DNA of 64,000 bases. Origin: Pelagadaptatus aseana. GTDB taxonomy: Bacteria > Pseudomonadota > Gammaproteobacteria > Pseudomonadales > Cellvibrionaceae. The translations under genes and the position numbers were made by a program. Position 1 is the first letter of the stretch, and each line of letters opens with the position of its first letter. Positions 18,085 to 26,879 of the stretch are shown one piece after another. The notes below the pieces were generated by a model. That model searched no databases. It had not been told where the DNA came from and saw nothing but the letters and a program-made list of their open reading frames with translations. The DNA lies in assembly GCA_040365065.1 (NCBI GenBank), contig BAABNI010000008.1, positions 62,001 to 126,000 on the forward strand, in the 5' to 3' direction.

Positions 18085-18720
18085 GTGAATAACCAACATC
18101 CACTGCCAAAGCCTTTGCCGGGATTTGAGCACGTTAACCGCTATTGGGACAGGCAGCAAAAAGTGCCTGCCGCCAAGATATTACCAGGTCAATTTTATAT
18201 CAGCGCTCAGGGTGAGATGATCTCTACGGTACTCGGTTCCTGTATTTCTGCCTGTATCAGGGATAAGCGCTTGGGTATTGGTGGTATGAATCATTTTATG
18301 TTGCCGGAATCGGCTGATGGTAAAGGCAGCTGGGAAACCGATTCGGTAACAGGAGCGTCTTCACGCTATGGCAACTGGGCCATGGAATATCTGATTAACG
18401 CAATCATCAAACAGGGTGGCAAGAAATCCGACATGGAGGTCAAGTTGTTTGGCGGTGGTGCGGTTCTGGCCAATATGTCCGATGTGGGCGCCCGAAATAT
18501 CGAGTTTGCACGCAGTTATCTGGAGCAGGAGGGGTTGACGATTACTGCTCAGGACGTCGGCGGCCCGTTCCCACGCAAGGTCCTTTATTTTCCTGATACG
18601 GGTTCGGTGAAGATGCGAAAACTGAAAACCCAGCGTAATGATACGGTTGAGCGTCGTGAGAAAGAGTACATTCAATCCATTACCAGCAAGCCTGCAGCGG
18701 GTGATGTCGAACTTTTCTGA
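18085..18720 (+). CDS. cheD: Receptor glutamine deamidase CheD
   Basis: 211 residues from GTG 18085, chosen because GAGGAG (18075-18080) lies just before it; a TTG at 18073 is inside that ribosome site. CheD deamidates receptor Gln residues. The catalytic Cys and His are in STVLGSCISACIRDKRLG and GGMNHFMLPES, as in the family, and the FGGGAVL segment is present. It sits between cheR and cheB, the same order as the che2 cluster of Pseudomonas. Confidence 0.95.
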   Translation: MNNQHPLPKPLPGFEHVNRYWDRQQKVPAAKILPGQFYISAQGEMISTVLGSCISACIRDKRLGIGGMNHFMLPESADGKGSWETDSVTGASSRYGNWAMEYLINAIIKQGGKKSDMEVKLFGGGAVLANMSDVGARNIEFARSYLEQEGLTITAQDVGGPFPRKVLYFPDTGSVKMRKLKTQRNDTVERREKEYIQSITSKPAAGDVELF

Positions 18721-18734
18721 TTTATTGATTTGTA

Positions 18735-18754
18735 TCGCGGCGTCATGGCCGCGA
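18735..18754 (+). repeat. GC-rich hairpin between cheD and cheB
   Basis: TCGCGGC (18735-18741), six-base loop, GCCGCGA (18748-18754): a perfect seven-pair stem. There is no T-run behind it, so it is more likely an mRNA stability or attenuation element than a full terminator. Confidence 0.45.
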
Positions 18755-18830
18755 GGCTGCTATAACTAGATTTGGCTTCGAGCCTGAATGACTATAAATC
18801 CAGCGCTAAGTGATAGGGATAAATGACTGT

Positions 18831-19880
18831 ATGAGTAGTGCCAAGACCATCAAAGTTCTTATTGTGGATGATTCCGCTCTGGTAAGGACCCTGTTGACTG
18901 AAATCCTTCAATCCGAGAACGGCATTGAAGTGGTTGGAGCCGCTCAAGATCCTTACGAAGCCAGGGAAATGATCAAGCGACTGAATCCGGATGTACTGAC
19001 CCTAGATATTGAAATGCCAAAGATGAATGGCATTACATTTCTGGGAAATCTGATGCGGTTGCGACCTATGCCCGTGGTGATGATCTCCACCCTGACCCAT
19101 GCCGGTGCTCCAGCTACACTCGAGGCTCTGGAACTTGGGGCGGTCGATTTTCTGCCCAAACCCAAAGGCGAGAGTGGCGCTTCACTGACCGATTACCGTG
19201 CCACCATTGTCAGTAAAGTGCGGGCCGCGGCTTCAGCCAACTTGTCCGGGCGCGACAGTGATTGGTTGGAGCAGACTCCTGTCGCCAAGGCTGATGGCAA
19301 TATTCGGGCAAATTTTGTCTGTGCCATTGGGGCCTCCACCGGCGGTACCGAGGCCATCAAGGATGTCTTGAGGGTTTTACCCAAGCAGTCACCACCGATA
19401 CTGATTACCCAGCATATTCCAGCGGCATTCAGCACGTCATTTGCCGAACGTCTGGACAATAATTGCGAGATAAAGGTATTTGAAGCAGAAGATCAGCAAC
19501 CTGTAAGGGCTGGCTGTGCCTATCTGGCGCCGGGTGACAAGCATTTGCTGCTGGCCCGCTCCTCATACGGTTATGTCTGTAAGCTGCTGGACAGCGATCC
19601 GGTAAACCGCCACAAGCCTTCGGTCGAGGTGTTATTTGACTCGGTAACTGAAGTGGCGGGCAAGAATGCCATGGGTGTGATGTTGACTGGTATGGGAGCT
19701 GATGGCGCCGAAGCCATGCTGAGGATGAATCAGGCGGGCTGTTTTACCACCGCCCAGGATGAAAAAACCAGCGTGGTCTGGGGTATGCCAGGTGCAGTAG
19801 TGAAATTAGGCGCTGCCAGCAAGGTGCTGCCGCTGAATAAGATTGCCAGAGAAATCATCCAACAAGGCTACAGTAAATAG
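18831..19880 (+). CDS. cheB: Chemotaxis methylesterase/deamidase CheB (second system)
   Basis: 349 residues from ATG 18831; an upstream in-frame GTG (18810) would add seven residues. Receiver domain with Asp59 (VLTLDIEMPKMNG), then a linker and the CheB methylesterase domain with the Ser-His-Asp catalytic elements (IGASTGGTEAIK, LITQHIPAAFSTSFAERL, MLTGMGADGAEAM). It removes receptor methyl groups and gives adaptation opposite to CheR. It ends the second chemosensory operon. Confidence 0.97.
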   Translation: MSSAKTIKVLIVDDSALVRTLLTEILQSENGIEVVGAAQDPYEAREMIKRLNPDVLTLDIEMPKMNGITFLGNLMRLRPMPVVMISTLTHAGAPATLEALELGAVDFLPKPKGESGASLTDYRATIVSKVRAAASANLSGRDSDWLEQTPVAKADGNIRANFVCAIGASTGGTEAIKDVLRVLPKQSPPILITQHIPAAFSTSFAERLDNNCEIKVFEAEDQQPVRAGCAYLAPGDKHLLLARSSYGYVCKLLDSDPVNRHKPSVEVLFDSVTEVAGKNAMGVMLTGMGADGAEAMLRMNQAGCFTTAQDEKTSVVWGMPGAVVKLGAASKVLPLNKIAREIIQQGYSK

Positions 19881-20003
19881 TGAGTTTGACAGGGCCTATT
19901 TGACGTTCAATAATCGGTGTAAGCTTTTTAGGCAGTATCCGGATTCGAGGACGCTTCCGGACGTTTGACAATAAAAACAATGGATTTATAAAAGAGGCAG
20001 TTT

Positions 20004-20309
20004 ATGGGAATTCAATCTCATGTATCGAAAGATGGCAAAGAGTTAACCATTTCGATCCATGGTCGTTTTGATTTCAGTGCGCATCAGGACTTTCGCAACA
20101 GCTATGAGTCTGTAGAAGCGCAGCCCTCACTCTTCAAAGTCGATATGAATGAGACCACCTATCTGGACAGTTCGGCACTGGGTATGTTGCTGCTGCTGAG
20201 AGACCATGCCGGTGGTAATTCGTCTCATATTGAGATTGTTAATTGCAGTCCCGATGTGAAGAAAATTCTGACCATCTCTAATTTCGAGCAGTTATTCAGT
20301 ATTCAGTAG
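20004..20309 (+). CDS. hsbA: STAS anti-sigma factor antagonist, HsbA-like
   Basis: 101 residues, ATG after AAAGAGG. A complete STAS domain with the phospho-Ser motif TTYLDSSALGMLLLLRD. In P. aeruginosa the HsbA antagonist is switched by the HsbR kinase/phosphatase and HptB, and controls the anti-sigma factor FlgM and surface lifestyle. Here the next two genes are HsbR-like and HptB-like, which is the basis for the name; similarity could not be searched. FlgM is outside the window. Confidence 0.82.
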   Translation: MGIQSHVSKDGKELTISIHGRFDFSAHQDFRNSYESVEAQPSLFKVDMNETTYLDSSALGMLLLLRDHAGGNSSHIEIVNCSPDVKKILTISNFEQLFSIQ

Positions 20310-20399
20310 ATCGTTTTTACAGGGGCCGAGAGATGACAGCAGCTATTGCTTATGGTCCTTGTCTAGCCCCTTTGTTGATTTTGTCCGGGGTGCCTAACC

Positions 20400-22106
20400 A
20401 TGTCTGAATCCAGCTCTCTCAAGGTACTGATCGCCGACGACACCGATACCGACCGGATGATTCTGGAGTCCATCGTCAAACGAGAAGGGCATCAGGTGGT
20501 CAGTGTCTGTAATGGCGTCGAGGCGGTTAACGCCTACGAGCAAGAGCGCCCGGATATTGTCCTGATGGACGCCCTGATGCCGATCCTCGACGGGTTTGGC
20601 GCCGCCAGACAAATCAAAGCCCTTGCGGGCGAAGAGCTGGTCCCTATCATTTTTCTGACCTCTCTCAATGACACCGAATCTTTGGTGAAATGCCTGGATG
20701 CTGGCGGCGATGATTTTCTCTCCAAACCCTATAACCGGGTTATCTTGCAGGCTAAAATCAAAGCCTTTTCCCGTATGCGGGAAATGAATATCACCATGCA
20801 GGAACAGCGTGATCAGATCGCCCTGCACAACAGTCAATTGCTCAAAGAGCAGGCAGTGGCCAAACATGTGTTTGACAACATCGCCCATACCGGCTGTCTG
20901 GGGGCCAGTAACGTCAATTATCTGTTGTCGCCTCTGGCGGTTTTCAATGGTGACATTATTGTTGCGGCGATGCGCCCCTCAGGCAATATGCTGGTGTTAC
21001 TGGGGGACTTTACCGGGCACGGATTACCGGCGGCAATCGGCGCTATGCCACTGGCCTCGATTTTTTATGGCATGGTGCAAAAGGGTTTCTCGATGATTGA
21101 TATCCTGCGGGAAATCAATCAAAAGCTGAAACAGATCTTGCCAATAGGGGTGTTCTGTTGCGCGACCATCGTGGATATGGATTTCTCAGGACGTCAGATC
21201 AAGGTGTGGAATGGCGGTTTGCCTGACTGCTATATCTATCGCAAAGACAGCGGTCAGGTGGATGCGGTTTCTTCCACTCATCTACCCTTGGGTGTTCTGG
21301 ATGACAAGGAGTTTCGTGACGATTATCAGACCTTTCCCATGAATCATGGTGACCGCTTTTATATGTGGTCTGACGGTATTATAGAGTCCCGTGGACCTGA
21401 GGGGGGGATGTACGGTGAGGATCGCCTGAAAGCGGTTTTTGAGGGCAATCAGCTGCCTGCGGAGGTGTTTGACGAAGTGCTGAAAGATGTCCAAGCCTAT
21501 ATCGGTACGGATGAGCGGGACGATGATATTTCAATGATCGAGCTGGAGATGGTCCCAGCAGACAGCCTTGAAGCTCAGGAGCAGGAGTTTACCAAGCACA
21601 ACAGCACGGCAGGTTTGATTGAGTGGTCTCTGGATCTGGAATTGAAACCCTCGACCTGCAAAATTTTTGACCCCTTGCCTCTGTTGTTAAATATTCTGGT
21701 GGAGGTGCCTGGTCTACGACGCTATAGCGGTGAGCTTTACACCATAATGGCTGAGCTCTATTCCAATACCCTTGAGCACGGTTTGTTACAACTGGATTCC
21801 GCTTGGAAGTCAACGGCAGAGGGGTTCACCCGCTACTATACAGAGCGTGAAGAGCGTTTATCGAAGTTGCAGGATGGGGGGATTTCGTTCCAGTTGTCAC
21901 ACCAGACCAGTGCCAATGGTGGCCGCCTTATCATTGTGGTGCAGGATACCGGTCAGGGGTTTTCCAGAGATGAAAACGTGGATCTTGATACCCAGATGTT
22001 TGAGCACAGCGGTCGCGGGATTCCATTGGTGAAAAGCCTTTGTGAGACTTTGCGCTATAGTAATAATGGTTCTCGAGTAGAGGCTGTTTTTTCCTGGCAG
22101 CAATAA
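20400..22106 (+). CDS. hsbR: Response regulator with PP2C phosphatase and anti-sigma kinase domains, HsbR-like
   Basis: 568 residues. Receiver domain (IADDTDTDRM; phospho-Asp in DIVLMDALMPILDG), a coiled linker, a SpoIIE/PP2C-type phosphatase domain (VLLGDFTGHGLPAAIGAMPL, YMWSDGIIESRGPEGGMYG, DERDDDISMIELE) and a C-terminal HATPase domain of the RsbW/anti-sigma type (IMAELYSNTLEHGLL, VQDTGQGF). This order is that of P. aeruginosa HsbR, which both phosphorylates and dephosphorylates HsbA depending on its own phosphorylation by HptB. Located between HsbA-like and Hpt genes, which fits such a switch. Confidence 0.88.
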   Translation: MSESSSLKVLIADDTDTDRMILESIVKREGHQVVSVCNGVEAVNAYEQERPDIVLMDALMPILDGFGAARQIKALAGEELVPIIFLTSLNDTESLVKCLDAGGDDFLSKPYNRVILQAKIKAFSRMREMNITMQEQRDQIALHNSQLLKEQAVAKHVFDNIAHTGCLGASNVNYLLSPLAVFNGDIIVAAMRPSGNMLVLLGDFTGHGLPAAIGAMPLASIFYGMVQKGFSMIDILREINQKLKQILPIGVFCCATIVDMDFSGRQIKVWNGGLPDCYIYRKDSGQVDAVSSTHLPLGVLDDKEFRDDYQTFPMNHGDRFYMWSDGIIESRGPEGGMYGEDRLKAVFEGNQLPAEVFDEVLKDVQAYIGTDERDDDISMIELEMVPADSLEAQEQEFTKHNSTAGLIEWSLDLELKPSTCKIFDPLPLLLNILVEVPGLRRYSGELYTIMAELYSNTLEHGLLQLDSAWKSTAEGFTRYYTEREERLSKLQDGGISFQLSHQTSANGGRLIIVVQDTGQGFSRDENVDLDTQMFEHSGRGIPLVKSLCETLRYSNNGSRVEAVFSWQQ

Positions 22107-22163
22107 CCGGCCTTGCTCAGACTGCTTCTCTTTAATGATTGGGTTTGAATTAGGAAATCACCA

Positions 22164-22499
22164 ATGGGCGATGTTGTTGATACGGAAACTCTGGAAATGC
22201 TGAAAGAGGTGATGGAGGATGATTTCCCCCTGCTTTTGCAGACCTTTATCGATGATGCTCTGACACGCATTCCCCAACTGCGAGAACAGCTTGACGCGAA
22301 TAATGCCGATGAACTCAGGCGCAATGCTCACAGTTTAAAAGGCAGCAGCGGCAATGTCGGGGCAGCTGGGATGACGGAGATCTGTTCACGCCTTGAGTCT
22401 CTGGCAAATCAATCACAATTACAGGAAGCCGGCGACATCATTAATGCCATTGAGGCGGAGTTTGGCAGGGTCAGATCTGCTCTCAACGCCTTACTTTAG
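22164..22499 (+). CDS. hptB: Hpt phosphotransfer protein, HptB-like
   Basis: 111 residues forming a single Hpt domain with the phospho-His in RRNAHSLKGSSGNVGAAGM. Hpt proteins relay phosphate between hybrid kinases and receivers. It starts 57 bases after the HsbR-like gene, so the receiver of that protein is the likely partner. Feeding kinases are not in the window. It is followed by the fliK promoter. Confidence 0.88.
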   Translation: MGDVVDTETLEMLKEVMEDDFPLLLQTFIDDALTRIPQLREQLDANNADELRRNAHSLKGSSGNVGAAGMTEICSRLESLANQSQLQEAGDIINAIEAEFGRVRSALNALL

Positions 22500-22523
22500 T
22501 TTTGTTGGTGCCGGTTATGTCTT

Positions 22524-22540
22524 TTGGCACTGTGCTTGCA
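22524..22540 (+). promoter_or_regulatory. Sigma54 promoter of fliK
   Basis: TTGGCACTGTGCTTGCA: a near-perfect RpoN promoter with GG (22526-22527) and GC (22538-22539) 10 bases apart, and complete TTGGCAC and TTGCA elements. It lies 88 bases before fliK. This explains how fliK is expressed with the other sigma54 genes although it is separated from fliJ. Confidence 0.85.
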
Positions 22541-22627
22541 TTTTCACAGGAAAGACCGATTTCGGTCAGGAATTAAAGCAAAGCGGCAGTGGGTTGCCGC
22601 TAAACCTGTGGATGTGTGAGAGCTGCA

Positions 22628-24085
22628 ATGAATAGTTATTCCCCCAATCTTGCTGTGAATACGCTGTTGAGTCTGGATACGGCTGCAGAACCCAGAAAAG
22701 ATACGACACGCAGCAGTGCCCCGGATGATCAGGATTCCTTTGGGCGTATCCTGTCTGAGCAGGATAGACCGGAAGTTGCCAAGCCTCGGAGGGAGCCGGA
22801 GCGTCAGGATAAGCCGTCGGACTCGCGGGATTCGCAAACCCAGAAACCAGCTGATCAGGAGCATTCTGCGACCAGAGCGGATAGCCCAAAGCCTGACGAT
22901 GCGCCTCAAGCTGAGCGGCAAACTGTTGCCGATAACGACGCTGATCGTGCCCCAGAGGATGACACCCAAGAGCAGAGTCAGCCCCAAAGCGCCGACAGCG
23001 ATGAACCGGTAAGTTCAGAAACCCAAGAATCTGGCACTGAGGATTTGGTGGTGGATTTGGCACTGGTAGCAGAATCAGAGGAATCATCGTCAGTGCCCGC
23101 TGAAGGAGAAGCTTCAGTTATTGACTCAGAGGCTGATCCCTCCAGCGAGGTTTTAGAAGCTGACAAGACGATGGCTGAAGAGGTGGTTGCCGTTACAGCG
23201 ACTCAAGCGCCTTTAGCGAGAGCTGAAACCATCAAGGCGGATGCGTTAAGCCCCCTCTCTCAACAATCTGTGCCCGATGAATTAAAGCCCTATCGGGTCA
23301 ATGCTGCAGGTAAACCTTTGAATCTCGTTGCCTCAGAAGAGGGGCAGTTGAATCAATCCGGTGAGTCGGCCTTTGTGGAGCTGGCTCTCAAAGGCGGCAA
23401 GAAAGAGAGCAGTGCTGCCATTCAACCGGAAACCAAGTCCGCAGCGGTCAGGCAGTTAAGCCAATTGGCTAATCAGTTGGGAGGGCAGCCTGTTGTCAGT
23501 ACCGAGCAAGCCCTGAAAGAGCTGGCGGCTCGCTCTGAAATGCCGGCAGTAAGGGCAAATACCACAGCTATATCTGCATTGGCGGCTGCCGTATCCCGCG
23601 GCACATCCCAGTCGCAACCGGCTTCGGTTTTAACCAACACCAATCCCGCTAATGCATTACAAGCACAGGTGAAAGCCGGCATTGGCCAGCCTAAATGGCA
23701 GGCAGTAATCTCTGAGAGAGTTGCCTTTATGGCGTCCCAGAACATCAAATCTGCTGAAATTCAGTTGGATCCCCCGGAACTTGGGCCATTACAGGTTCGC
23801 GTGACAGTGAATCAGGATCAGGCCAGTGTGGCGTTTGCCAGTCATCATGCCCAGGTACGCGAGGCTTTAGATCAAACCGCATTTCGCTTGCGGGATATGC
23901 TCCAGCAAGAGGGCATGACTCAGGTTGATGTGGATGTTTCCGGTGAGGCCTTTTCACAAGAGTCTGGAGAGGGCGGCTCTAACGGAAATTCAGGCGCCGG
24001 CCAGTCTGATTTTGATGCGGAAGAGGCGCAAGAGGTGACTGTAACTGCGCGGGTTTCCAACAGTTTGGTCGATCATTTTGTTTGA
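22628..24085 (+). CDS. fliK: Flagellar hook-length control protein FliK
   Basis: 485 residues from ATG 22628 (an in-frame GTG at 22616 would add four). FliK measures the hook and switches export specificity through FlhB. The N-terminal two-thirds is low-complexity and acidic (Ser, Asp, Glu, Pro, Gln), as usual. The conserved C-terminal domain (SAEIQLDPPELGPLQVRV, SVAFASHHAQVREALDQ, MLQQEGMTQVDVDVSG) is clear. Preceded by its own sigma54 promoter. Confidence 0.94.
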   Translation: MNSYSPNLAVNTLLSLDTAAEPRKDTTRSSAPDDQDSFGRILSEQDRPEVAKPRREPERQDKPSDSRDSQTQKPADQEHSATRADSPKPDDAPQAERQTVADNDADRAPEDDTQEQSQPQSADSDEPVSSETQESGTEDLVVDLALVAESEESSSVPAEGEASVIDSEADPSSEVLEADKTMAEEVVAVTATQAPLARAETIKADALSPLSQQSVPDELKPYRVNAAGKPLNLVASEEGQLNQSGESAFVELALKGGKKESSAAIQPETKSAAVRQLSQLANQLGGQPVVSTEQALKELAARSEMPAVRANTTAISALAAAVSRGTSQSQPASVLTNTNPANALQAQVKAGIGQPKWQAVISERVAFMASQNIKSAEIQLDPPELGPLQVRVTVNQDQASVAFASHHAQVREALDQTAFRLRDMLQQEGMTQVDVDVSGEAFSQESGEGGSNGNSGAGQSDFDAEEAQEVTVTARVSNSLVDHFV

Positions 24086-24277
24086 GGGTTGTCATTGCTA
24101 AGCCATGTTACAGGCACAGTTATACAGAGCTTCTCTGGTAGCTAAATAATCGATTTGATCTCGCCTTGTACGTGAAGCTTGCTGCAAGCCAGAGCAATCT
24201 TTGAATTCTCCTATTGTCGTGCTTTAATCAGTTCTCTTTATTGATTAGTGAGAGGCCATCTTGTCTGTTTGTGCAGG

Positions 24278-24294
24278 CTGGCATAGCTCTTGCT
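24278..24294 (+). promoter_or_regulatory. Sigma54 promoter of the fliL operon
   Basis: CTGGCATAGCTCTTGCT has GG (24280-24281) and GC (24292-24293) separated by 10 bases, with good TGGCA and TTGC elements. It lies 38 bases before fliL, in a 246-base gap otherwise without genes or a clear terminator. It would drive fliLMNOPQR-flhB. Confidence 0.8.
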
Positions 24295-24331
24295 GACTTT
24301 TCCTCTTAGACGATATCGACGGACTTTTGAC

Positions 24332-24865
24332 ATGGCAGAAGAAAACGCACCAGAGCAGGAAGGACAATCAGGCGGCAAGAAAAAGCTCATCATGTTGATT
24401 GTTATAGGCTTGTTGCTGGTTGGATTGTCCGTTGGCGACACTCTGGTCGCTTTGAAGTTTATGGGTGGTGATGCGCCATCCGCAGAGCAAATGGCTGCAG
24501 ATCAGGCCGCCGCCGAAGCAGAAGCTGCTGAAGCGACAAAGCAGCTGCCGGCGATTTATTACCCTCTCAAGCCCACCATTATTGTGAACTTTAATGCCCG
24601 GGGTAAGCAGCGCTATCTTCAGGCCGATGTCAGTCTGATGGTCAGGGAAAATGACGTAGTTGCCGCCATTGAAGAGCACAGCACCATGTTGCAACACGGT
24701 TTGTTGATGCTGTTCAGTGGTCAGGACTACACCGAGTTGCAAACCGCTGAAGGTAAAGAGCTGTTGCGCCAATTGGCGTTGGAAGAGGTGCAACGACTGC
24801 TGGAGCAGGAAATAGGCAAGAAGGGTGTTGAACAGGTTTTGTTTACCAACTTTGTCATGCAGTAA
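24332..24865 (+). CDS. fliL: Flagellar basal body-associated protein FliL
   Basis: 177 residues from ATG 24332; the frame is open upstream but that would run over the sigma54 promoter. FliL surrounds or supports the stator. A short charged cytoplasmic N-terminus, one transmembrane helix (KLIMLIVIGLLLVGLSVG), an Ala/Glu-rich linker, and the periplasmic domain (YYPLKPTIIVNF, RYLQADVSLMV, EVQRLLEQEIG, VLFTNFVMQ) match the family. First gene of the fliL-flhB operon. Confidence 0.96.
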   Translation: MAEENAPEQEGQSGGKKKLIMLIVIGLLLVGLSVGDTLVALKFMGGDAPSAEQMAADQAAAEAEAAEATKQLPAIYYPLKPTIIVNFNARGKQRYLQADVSLMVRENDVVAAIEEHSTMLQHGLLMLFSGQDYTELQTAEGKELLRQLALEEVQRLLEQEIGKKGVEQVLFTNFVMQ

Positions 24866-24915
24866 CCCGGTTGCTTACCGAAACGAATAATAGCCAATTG
24901 AATTGGGAATAAACG

Positions 24916-25971
24916 GTGCAGGACTTACTCTCACAAGACGAAATTGATGCCCTGTTGCACGGCGTCGATGACGGCGATATAGAAACCGAATCGGACTCCG
25001 ACCCTGGTGGGGTCAAGGCCTATGACTTAACCAGTCAGGATCGTATCGTCCGTGGTCGGATGCCAACGCTGGAGATGATCAACGAGCGTTTTGCCCGTTA
25101 TACCCGGATTAGCATGTTCAATTTGCTGCGTCGCTCGGCCGATGTATCTGCGGGTGGCATCCAGATTCAGAAATTTGGTGAATACGTACACACGCTCTAT
25201 GTTCCAACCAGCCTCAATATGGTCAAGTTCCGACCATTGCGTGGTACGGCTCTGATCATTCTTGACGCCAAACTGGTGTTCAAACTGGTGGATAATTTCT
25301 TTGGTGGTGACGGCCGTCATGCCAAAATTGAAGGCCGGGAATTTACCCCCACAGAACTGCGGGTGGTACAGATGGTCTTGGAGCAGGCATTTGTTGATTT
25401 GACCGAGGCCTGGCGTGCGGTCATGCCAATTGACTTTGAGTTTATTAATTCCGAAGTAAACCCATCCATGGCCAATATTGTCAGCCCAAGCGAAGTGGTG
25501 GTTGTCAGTACCTTTCATATCGAACTGGATGGTGGCGGTGGTGAGCTGCATATCACCATTCCCTATTCCATGATTGAACCGATCAGGGAAATGCTGGATG
25601 CCGGTTTACAGAGCGATACCGATGAGCGTGATGATCGCTGGGTGCATGCCTTACGCAACGATATTATGGATGCCACCGTTGACCTTGAGTGTGAACTGGT
25701 TAGGCGGGAAATTACCCTCAGAGACATCAAAGATATGAAACCCGGCGATATCATTCCGATTGAAATGCCGGAGCACCATGTGGTGACGGCCAATAACGTC
25801 CCCATGTTCCGAGTCAATATGGGACAGATCGATGGCAATCTGGCGATGAAAGTTGCCGAAACCATCGATCGCTCTTCCGTAAAAAATTCATCTGCGTTAG
25901 ACGCACTGCAGCGTGAGCACCAGGCCTCTCAGGAAAAAGAGACCGGTAACGCTGTGAACAATGAGGGTTAA
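24916..25971 (+). CDS. fliM: Flagellar motor switch protein FliM
   Basis: 351 residues, GTG start. FliM is the C-ring protein that receives CheY-phosphate. The N-terminal CheY-binding peptide is present at the very start (LLSQDEIDALLHG), which also fixes the start codon. The CheC-like middle domain contains GGXG-type motifs (LVDNFFGGDGRHAK), and the C-terminal SpoA domain ends the protein. FliN follows by two bases. The N-terminal peptide closely resembles repeats in the linker of the flagellar CheA (see findings). Confidence 0.98.
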   Translation: MQDLLSQDEIDALLHGVDDGDIETESDSDPGGVKAYDLTSQDRIVRGRMPTLEMINERFARYTRISMFNLLRRSADVSAGGIQIQKFGEYVHTLYVPTSLNMVKFRPLRGTALIILDAKLVFKLVDNFFGGDGRHAKIEGREFTPTELRVVQMVLEQAFVDLTEAWRAVMPIDFEFINSEVNPSMANIVSPSEVVVVSTFHIELDGGGGELHITIPYSMIEPIREMLDAGLQSDTDERDDRWVHALRNDIMDATVDLECELVRREITLRDIKDMKPGDIIPIEMPEHHVVTANNVPMFRVNMGQIDGNLAMKVAETIDRSSVKNSSALDALQREHQASQEKETGNAVNNEG

Positions 25972-25973
25972 TT

Positions 25974-26420
25974 ATGAGTGATGAAGACGATTTGATGGGC
26001 GGCGAAGAAGGTGATGTTAATCAGGATGCCATGGCCGATGAATGGGCGGCAGCCATGGCTGAGGCCGAAGATTCTGCATCAGATCCCATAGACGATGTCA
26101 GTTCTGTGGAACTCGAAGAGTTTGCCCCAAGTGAGCCTCAGGTTGTGCCGGGAGAGGGTAATCCCGATCTGGACACGATTCTGGATATTCCGGTTACCAT
26201 TTCCATGGAAGTCGGTGCTACCTCGATTACCATTCGCAACCTGTTGCAATTGAATCAGGGGTCGGTCATTGAGCTGGACCGATTGGCGGGTGAACCGCTG
26301 GATGTTCTGGTTAACGGCACCTTGATTGCCCATGGTGAAGTGGTTGTCGTAAATGAGAAATTTGGTATTCGCATGACCGATGTGATCAGCCCGTCTGAGC
26401 GCATCAAGCGACTGCGTTAA
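25974..26420 (+). CDS. fliN: Flagellar motor switch protein FliN
   Basis: 148 residues. FliN forms the base of the C ring and docks FliH during export. An acidic N-terminal extension of about 65 residues precedes the SpoA domain (LDTILDIPVTISMEVG, IRNLLQLNQGSVIELDRLAGEPLD, VNEKFGIRMTDVISPSERI). Starts two bases after fliM. Confidence 0.98.
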   Translation: MSDEDDLMGGEEGDVNQDAMADEWAAAMAEAEDSASDPIDDVSSVELEEFAPSEPQVVPGEGNPDLDTILDIPVTISMEVGATSITIRNLLQLNQGSVIELDRLAGEPLDVLVNGTLIAHGEVVVVNEKFGIRMTDVISPSERIKRLR

Positions 26421-26438
26421 TCGAAGCCTGGAGCGGTT

Positions 26439-26879
26439 ATGTCAGTGCAAGCGACCTTTGCGCAGTTGGTTTGTTTATTGTTTGCGGCAATGCCTGTTTC
26501 AGTCGTGGCGCAGGTTGCTGATAAGCCCAAGCCTGATGTGATCAATAGCGGCGATCATATTGGTCAGGTTGTTGTTGCTCTGATGTTTGTGGTGGCCATG
26601 ATTTTTGCGCTGGCCTGGTTTTTCAAAAAAATGGGCCATGGTTCGCTGGTAGGAAGTCAGCACATTAAATTGGTGGCCAATATGCCTCTGGGAACCCGGG
26701 AGCGAATTGCTCTTGTTGAAGTGGGTGACAAACAATTGCTGCTGGGTATTACGGCTCACCAGATCAATACACTGCACAGCTTTGATGAACCCGTTGTCAG
26801 CAGTGACGATCCTAAAGAGCTTTCTGAGTTCGGTAAAAAGATCAAAGAAATTATTGGCAGCGGCGGGGTTAAGTCGTGA
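26439..26879 (+). CDS. fliO: Flagellar biosynthesis protein FliO
   Basis: 146 residues. FliO helps assemble the FliP ring. An N-terminal hydrophobic stretch ending ...VSVVAQ looks like a signal sequence, and a transmembrane helix (VVVALMFVVAMIFALAWFF) follows at about residues 45-65; then the small cytoplasmic FliO domain (GSQHIKLVANMPLGTRERI, LLLGITAHQINTLHSF). It overlaps the fliP GTG by four bases. Confidence 0.93.
   Translation: MSVQATFAQLVCLLFAAMPVSVVAQVADKPKPDVINSGDHIGQVVVALMFVVAMIFALAWFFKKMGHGSLVGSQHIKLVANMPLGTRERIALVEVGDKQLLLGITAHQINTLHSFDEPVVSSDDPKELSEFGKKIKEIIGSGGVKS

Noticed and set aside
19900..20003. Weak sigma28-like match before the HsbA-like gene
   Set aside because: The -10 side (CCGGATTC) does not fit well enough.
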